NCBI RefSeq assembly: GCF_014650715.1
Contig: NZ_BMVM01000009.1
Span: forward strand, 1-64,000
Direction of reading: 5' to 3'
Length of the DNA stretch: 64,000 nt
Source: Streptomyces bluensis
GTDB taxonomy: Bacteria > Actinomycetota > Actinomycetes > Streptomycetales > Streptomycetaceae
In this document: positions 60,151-64,000 of the stretch, one piece after another
Position numbering within the stretch: the stretch's first letter is position 1
Layout: each line of letters begins with the position of its first letter
Program-made: the position numbers and the translations under genes
The notes under the pieces: model-generated
What the model saw: the letters and a program-made list of their open reading frames with translations, nothing else
Database searches by the model: none
What the model was told of the DNA's origin: nothing

Positions 60151-60167
60151 CGGACCGGGCGGGCATC

Positions 60168-60196
60168 GGGTGCCGGACGCGGGGCGTCCGGCACCC
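60168..60196. terminator. Bidirectional terminator between flavoprotein and chaplin genes
   Basis: GGGTGCCGGACGC and GCGTCCGGCACCC, perfect 13-bp arms with loop GGG, between converging stops at 60150 and 60203. Confidence 0.88.
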
Positions 60197-60202
60197 GTGG
60201 CG

Positions 60203-61051
60203 TCACCGGCGGGAGGCCGTGCGGCTCCGCCGGTACAGGAGGGCGCCGCCCGCGATCAGCACGGCGCTGGCGGCCGAGGCCGCGAGCACGCCCTCGGAGC
60301 CGGTCTCCGCCATGGCCGACGGAGTGACGGAGGGCTTGTCCACCGAGGTGGTGGGCGGCTTGGACGGAGTCACCCGAGAGGTCGGCGGCTGGTGCCGCGG
60401 CTTGTCGGTGTCCGGAGCGTCAGGAGTCTCCGGGGCGTCCGGGCTGTCCGGGTAGTCCTCGGGCGGGTTCGCCTGGTCCTTCGGGGGTGCCTCGTTGGCG
60501 CACTTGCTCCCGAAGGCGCCGTTCAGCAGGGCGAGCACGTTCCCGCTGTTGCCGCAGATGTTGACCGGGAGTTCCACCGGCGCCTGGATGACGTTGCCGG
60601 AGCCGATCCCGGGCGAGCCCAGCGCCTGACCCTGTGCCGAGGCACCCGAGGGCTTGTCCTTGTCCGACGTGGCGCGCTCTTCCGAAGCACCGCGCTCTTG
60701 GGAACCACCGCGAGCGAGCGATTCCGGACCGCGCGCTCCCTTCCTCTCCCCGCCCTCGGAGTCGGCGTGGCGGGAGGCATCGCGGGACTTGGACTCCTTG
60801 GACTCCTTGGACTCATTGCCGCAGGAGTTGCCGAAAGCCGCGTTGCCGACACCGACGAGCTCGACGGTGTTGCCGCATACGTTGATGGGAATGTGCACGG
60901 GAGCCTGCACGGTGTTGCCCGACAGGACACCGGCCGAGCCCTCGGCGGCGCCCTGCGCACTCGAATCCGCGAGCGCCGAGGTGTTGTACAGGGACAGAAT
61001 TCCCGTCGCGGCCGCCGCCGCAACCATTCCCTTGCTCAGGGTCTGTCGCAA
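60203..61051 (-). CDS. chpC: Long chaplin with two chaplin domains and a cell-wall anchor
   Basis: 282 aa. Signal peptide, chaplin domain 1 (GVLSGNTVQAPVHIPINVCGNTVELVGVGNAAFGNSC), a charged linker of about 75 residues (KESKESKSRDAS...), chaplin domain 2 (GIGSGNVIQAPVELPVNICGNSGNVLALLNGAFGSKC), a Pro/Asp/Thr wall-spanning region and a sorting signal MAETG plus membrane helix and RRSR tail. Canonical long chaplins have LAETG; here Met replaces Leu. The start is a TTG at 61051, giving the family-typical RQ...SKG opening. It is placed behind a truncated chaplin gene, as chpC lies beside chpH in S. coelicolor; the symbol follows that order and could instead be chpA/chpB. Confidence 0.88.
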   Translation of the reverse strand: MRQTLSKGMVAAAAATGILSLYNTSALADSSAQGAAEGSAGVLSGNTVQAPVHIPINVCGNTVELVGVGNAAFGNSCGNESKESKESKSRDASRHADSEGGERKGARGPESLARGGSQERGASEERATSDKDKPSGASAQGQALGSPGIGSGNVIQAPVELPVNICGNSGNVLALLNGAFGSKCANEAPPKDQANPPEDYPDSPDAPETPDAPDTDKPRHQPPTSRVTPSKPPTTSVDKPSVTPSAMAETGSEGVLAASAASAVLIAGGALLYRRSRTASRR

Positions 61052-61278
61052 AGTCTTTTGTCTTCCTGCTCGTAGAAGGGGGAAAGGCCGACCCTGGCGC
61101 CGTGGGGGCGCTCCAAGGCCGGCCAGAACACAGCCGGAATCCGGACCACGTCGCCGGAGAGGAAACCCGCGGAGTGGGCTGCGAAGCCCGTGACCTTCGC
61201 GTCGGCTATGGCCGGGGCGGGCATGCCTATGGCAGTGATCGCGCCGGTGGAGACAGCGGCGCGCTGTTTGACCTTCAC
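61036..61278 (-). pseudogene. chpH: Truncated short chaplin (chpH-like)
   Basis: Starts at GTG 61278 behind GGAAGGG with a chaplin-like leader (MKVKQRAAVSTGAITAIGMPAPAIADA) and the first third of a chaplin domain (AHSAGFLSGDVVRIPAV). The rest, including both cysteines and the CGNTV...NPAFGN core, is missing; instead the frame runs into FWPALERPHGARVG and the leader of the next chaplin, ending at 61036. An internal deletion joining it to the downstream leader is the simplest explanation. Confidence 0.75.
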
Positions 61279-61476
61279 GTGTTTCCCTTCCTTACGGTCA
61301 TGCACCATGACGGATGAATCCGAGCCGACGAGTTCGGACGGCTCGTGTCATGGCCTGCAGGCTGTAAACGAGGGATGGTCGAATGAAGAAACCACGGAAC
61401 GCGGGGGCACTCGGGGATTCACCCGAATGCCACGCCAAAATCAACTGGCCGGATCAGCCCGGATCTCCACGGCCGG

Positions 61477-62277
61477 TCAGGTGGTTGCGGGCTGTGCCGC
61501 CGGTTCCGGCTCCAGCGCCGGGCGGGTGATGCGCTTGGTGATGGCGGCGACCAGGGTGCGCGGGCGCCTGGGCGTCAGATGCGCCACGACCTGGTTGCTC
61601 AGGCCGGGGGTGACGTAGGCGCGGTCGCGGTCGAGGGCGCGCAGGGCGGCCCGTACGACGGGTTCGGGTGTGGTGAAGCTGCCCACGGCGGCCCGGCGGC
61701 CGATCGTGTCGAAGAAGCGCGTCTCCACCGGGCCCGGGCACAGGGCGGTGACCGTGATGCCGCGGCCCCGGTATTCCTCCCGCAACGCGAGCGAGAAGTT
61801 GAGCACGAACGTCTTGGTGGCGCTGTAGACGGCGAAGTACGGGCTCGGCTGGTAGCCCGCCACGGAGCTGACGTTGAGGACGGCGCCCGAGCCGCGGGCG
61901 AGCATGCCGGGCAGCAGGGCGTGGGTGAGGTCCACCAGCGCGACGACGTTCACCATCACCTGGTCGTGCTCACGGCGGGGGTCGATCTCCTCGAAGCGGC
62001 CGCAGGTGCCGAGGCCGGCGTTGTTGACCAGGACGTCGACGGTGAGTCCGCGGGCCGAGAGCTCGTGGGCAACGCGGTCGGCCGCGTCCGGTTCGGCGAG
62101 GTCCTGGGGCACCACGTGGGTCTGGACGCCGTGCGCCGTGCGCAGCCGCTCGGCCGTTTCCTCCAGGCGGTCACGGGAGCGGGCGACGAGGACCAGGTCG
62201 TGGCCGCGGGCGGCGAGCTGGTCGGCGAACTCGGCGCCGAGTCCGAACGAGGCGCCGGTGACGAGGGCGAGAGACAT
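61477..62277 (-). CDS. Short-chain dehydrogenase/reductase
   Basis: 266 aa classical SDR. TGASFGLGAEFA binds NAD(P), NNAGLG stabilises the fold, S in VSSVAGY and YSATK supply catalytic Ser, Tyr and Lys. The C-terminal part (PGPVETRFFD, then AALRALDRDRAYVTPG) resembles the DltE/YqjQ-like group. Divergent from a TetR gene with a palindrome between, so probably regulated by it. Substrate unknown. Confidence 0.9.
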   Translation of the reverse strand: MSLALVTGASFGLGAEFADQLAARGHDLVLVARSRDRLEETAERLRTAHGVQTHVVPQDLAEPDAADRVAHELSARGLTVDVLVNNAGLGTCGRFEEIDPRREHDQVMVNVVALVDLTHALLPGMLARGSGAVLNVSSVAGYQPSPYFAVYSATKTFVLNFSLALREEYRGRGITVTALCPGPVETRFFDTIGRRAAVGSFTTPEPVVRAALRALDRDRAYVTPGLSNQVVAHLTPRRPRTLVAAITKRITRPALEPEPAAQPATT

Positions 62278-62375
62278 GGGGGGTCCCTTCGGGAGGCGGG
62301 AGGGGAGGGCAGAGGCCCGCTAGCTGCCACATGAGCGTAGCCGTTTTCTCATTAACTGCAACACGAATGACGCAC

Positions 62376-62404
62376 ATAGCGTCTGAACTGGAGCTCAGGC
62401 GTAT
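62376..62404. promoter_or_regulatory. Candidate TetR operator in the SDR/TetR divergent spacer
   Basis: ATAGCGTCTGA-ACTGGAGC-TCAGGCGTAT is an imperfect inverted repeat between the divergent genes, where TetR regulators usually bind. Confidence 0.4.
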
Positions 62405-62470
62405 CGTCTGGCGGAAGCAGTGGGATGAAGCAATGGGCTGACGCGGTGGGCGGACGGAATGGAGGCACCC

Positions 62471-63040
62471 ATGGGCCGGGCGTTGCGGGCCGACGCGGAG
62501 CGGAGTGTGCGGCTGATCCTTGAGGCGGCCGAGCGGGTGCTCGCGGCCGATCCGGGCGCCACCCTGGAGCAGATCGCGGAGGCGGCGGGCGTGGCCCGGA
62601 CGACGGTGCACCGGCGGTTCGCGAACCGTCAGGCGCTTCTGGAGGCGCTCACCGAGTCCGCCGAACGGCAACTCGCCGAGGCCATCGAGGAGGCCCGGCC
62701 CGACACCGCGCCGCCGCTCGTGGCACTGCACCGGGTCACCGCGAACGTGCTGCGGGTCAAGGGAGCGTGGAGCTTCGCGCTCGGCCACCCGGCGGCCCAG
62801 GCCTGTACCACCGGTGCCGTCTGGGCCGGCGTCAACGCCCGCTGCCTCGAACTCTTCGGGCGGGCGCAGCGCGAGGGGCTGTTCCACCCGGAGGCCGATC
62901 TGGAGTGGACGCGGCGGGTGTACTACGCGCTCATCGGGGAGGCGCTGAACGACGCACGAGGGCGGGACCCGGAGTCACTGGCCGCCCTCGTGGCCGACAC
63001 GCTGCTGCACGGTGTGGGTCAACGGCCCGGCGCCCCCTGA
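62471..63040 (+). CDS. TetR-family transcriptional regulator
   Basis: 189 aa. N-terminal helix-turn-helix ATLEQIAEAAGVARTTVHRRFANRQALLEAL (about residues 33-63), C-terminal ligand-binding helices. ATG 62471 is favoured over 62459 because GGAGG lies five bases before it. Divergent from the SDR gene 193 bp away, its likely target. It is not next to the AfsA-like gene and does not look like a butyrolactone receptor. Confidence 0.9.
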   Translation: MGRALRADAERSVRLILEAAERVLAADPGATLEQIAEAAGVARTTVHRRFANRQALLEALTESAERQLAEAIEEARPDTAPPLVALHRVTANVLRVKGAWSFALGHPAAQACTTGAVWAGVNARCLELFGRAQREGLFHPEADLEWTRRVYYALIGEALNDARGRDPESLAALVADTLLHGVGQRPGAP

Positions 63041-63089
63041 CGGAAGGCCGCCGTCTGACGGAAGACCGCTGTCTGACGGGAACGTGGGC

Positions 63090-64000
63090 TCAGTCGGGGT
63101 ACCGCTGGTTCGCCGCCCTGATCGCCTCCGCGAGGCCGTGCAGGTCCTTGTCCTCGCGGTCCCGCGCCAACTCCTCAGCCCGGCCGGCGAGTTGCCGCAG
63201 GGACGGCTGTCCCGGGAGTGTGCCCCGGCTGTGGCCCTGGCGGAGGGCGTCGGCGAAGTAGGCGGCGACGGCGGCCACCCGGAGGCCTTCGGGTGAGGTC
63301 CACAGGCCGTCGTGGAGGGACCGGGCCTCCAGGTCGCCCGACTCCTCGTGCGGGGTACGGGTGTCCGGGTCGAGCCAGCGGACGGTCGCCGTGGCCAGGT
63401 GGCCCGAGGCGCCCGGCCTGGTGCGCACGGCGTAGAGGGCGGTGACCGTGTGGCCGGGGCCGACCTCCCCGCCGTCGACGCGGTCGTCACGGAAGTCCTC
63501 GTCGGCGACCTGGCGGTTGTCGTAGCCGATGAGGCGGAACTCGGCGACCGTCTCCGGGTCGAACGCCACCTGGGCCTTGGCGTCGCGGGCCGTGAGGTCG
63601 ACGGTGCGCGGGAGTTGCTCGGAGAAGAGGGTGCGGGCCTGGGCCTCGGTGGAGACGTACGTCGTGTGGCCGTCGCCCTTGTCGGCGAGACGCTCCATCA
63701 GGGCGTCGCCGTAGTCGCTGCCCACGCCGACGCCGAAGAGCGTGATGCCGTGCTCGCGGCGGGCGTCGGCGATGCGTTCCAGGATCGTGTCCGGGTCGGT
63801 GTCACCGGTGTTGGCGAGGGCGTCGGAGAGGAGGACGACCCGGTTCGTGGCGCCTTCGCGCAGGCCCTCGACGGCCGTGGCGTACCCGGTCTCGACGCCC
63901 GCGCCGAGGTTGGTCGAGTCGGTGGGCTCCAGTTCGTCGACGGCGTCGTGGACGCGGTCGCGGTGGCCGCCGAGACGGGTCATCGGCAGGACGGTCTCGG
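63090..64000 (-). CDS. VWA-domain protein (5' end outside the window)
   Basis: At least 303 aa remain; the frame is open to the window edge. The second half of a von Willebrand A domain is visible: TDSTNLGAGV (MIDAS Thr), NRVVLLSDALANTG (MIDAS Asp), GITLFGVGVGSDYGDALME; the rest is a beta-rich then helical C-terminal region (EFRLIGYDNRQVADEDFRDDRVDGGEVGPGHTVTALYAV) like DUF3520-type YfbK proteins. Probably membrane-associated or extracellular metal-dependent binding. It converges with the TetR gene across 49 bp containing two GTCTGACGG copies. Confidence 0.82.
   Translation of the reverse strand, partial: ETVLPMTRLGGHRDRVHDAVDELEPTDSTNLGAGVETGYATAVEGLREGATNRVVLLSDALANTGDTDPDTILERIADARREHGITLFGVGVGSDYGDALMERLADKGDGHTTYVSTEAQARTLFSEQLPRTVDLTARDAKAQVAFDPETVAEFRLIGYDNRQVADEDFRDDRVDGGEVGPGHTVTALYAVRTRPGASGHLATATVRWLDPDTRTPHEESGDLEARSLHDGLWTSPEGLRVAAVAAYFADALRQGHSRGTLPGQPSLRQLAGRAEELARDREDKDLHGLAEAIRAANQRYPD

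Overview
The window is high-GC actinobacterial DNA and almost certainly from a Streptomyces. It encodes chaplins (one with a sortase-type tail), tandem small secreted rodlin-like proteins, a large AfsR-like SARP, an AfsA-type butyrolactone synthase homologue, a DUF6059-like protein, and long GTGA/ATGA-coupled operons. No rRNA, tRNA, CRISPR array or insertion sequence was seen.

Layout. (1) 1-727: the 3' end of a 2-oxoacid:ferredoxin oxidoreductase beta subunit and a 7Fe ferredoxin. (2) 939-21854: a biosynthetic cluster with an AfsA-like protein, a SARP, and minus-strand operons. These encode fatty acyl-AMP ligase, two unusual acyl-CoA dehydrogenases, ACP, a one-module PKS (KS-AT-ACP), KASIII, a second ACP, an E2-type acyltransferase, a phosphopantetheinyl transferase, an alpha/beta hydrolase and an FkbH-type glyceryl-ACP synthase. 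The last five kinds of enzyme (KASIII, FkbH, ACP, E2 acyltransferase, hydrolase) are the complete set known from agglomerin-type tetronates, so the predicted product is a 3-acyl-5-methylene-tetronate with a fatty, possibly dienoyl, side chain. Three minus-strand promoters share direct heptamer repeats 11 bp apart, the layout expected for SARP boxes.

(3) 22138-36192: a second lipid cluster. It has a free-standing condensation-type acyltransferase, an MFS exporter, a FadD32-like fatty acyl-AMP ligase translationally coupled to a Pks13-like ACP-KS-AT-DH(degenerate)-KR-ACP-TE synthase, a Tat-exported antigen-85-like esterase, and a glycosyltransferase. This resembles the mycolate condensation/transfer machinery in an organism not expected to make mycolates; a secreted glycolipid or glycosylated macrodiolide is the best guess.

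(4) 36333-45027: a surface/secreted-protein island: a beta-helix protein, two IPT/TIG proteins without signal peptides, small secreted proteins, four tandem rodlin-like paralogues, a chaplin with a sigma-BldN-type promoter, a PAPAQA-repeat protein and an acidic repeat protein. It is rich in strong hairpin terminators. (5) 45426-60150: a secreted DUF3344-like protein, then an exopolysaccharide operon (two GT4 glycosyltransferases, polyprenyl-phosphate sugar transferase, Wzy-like polymerase, MurJ/Wzx-like flippase, deacetylase, Wzz-like protein, GNAT-like protein) with a GH26-like hydrolase, an ATP-grasp ligase and a flavoprotein. (6) 60203-64000: a long chaplin preceded by a truncated chaplin pseudogene, an SDR, a divergent TetR regulator, and a VWA-domain protein cut by the window edge.
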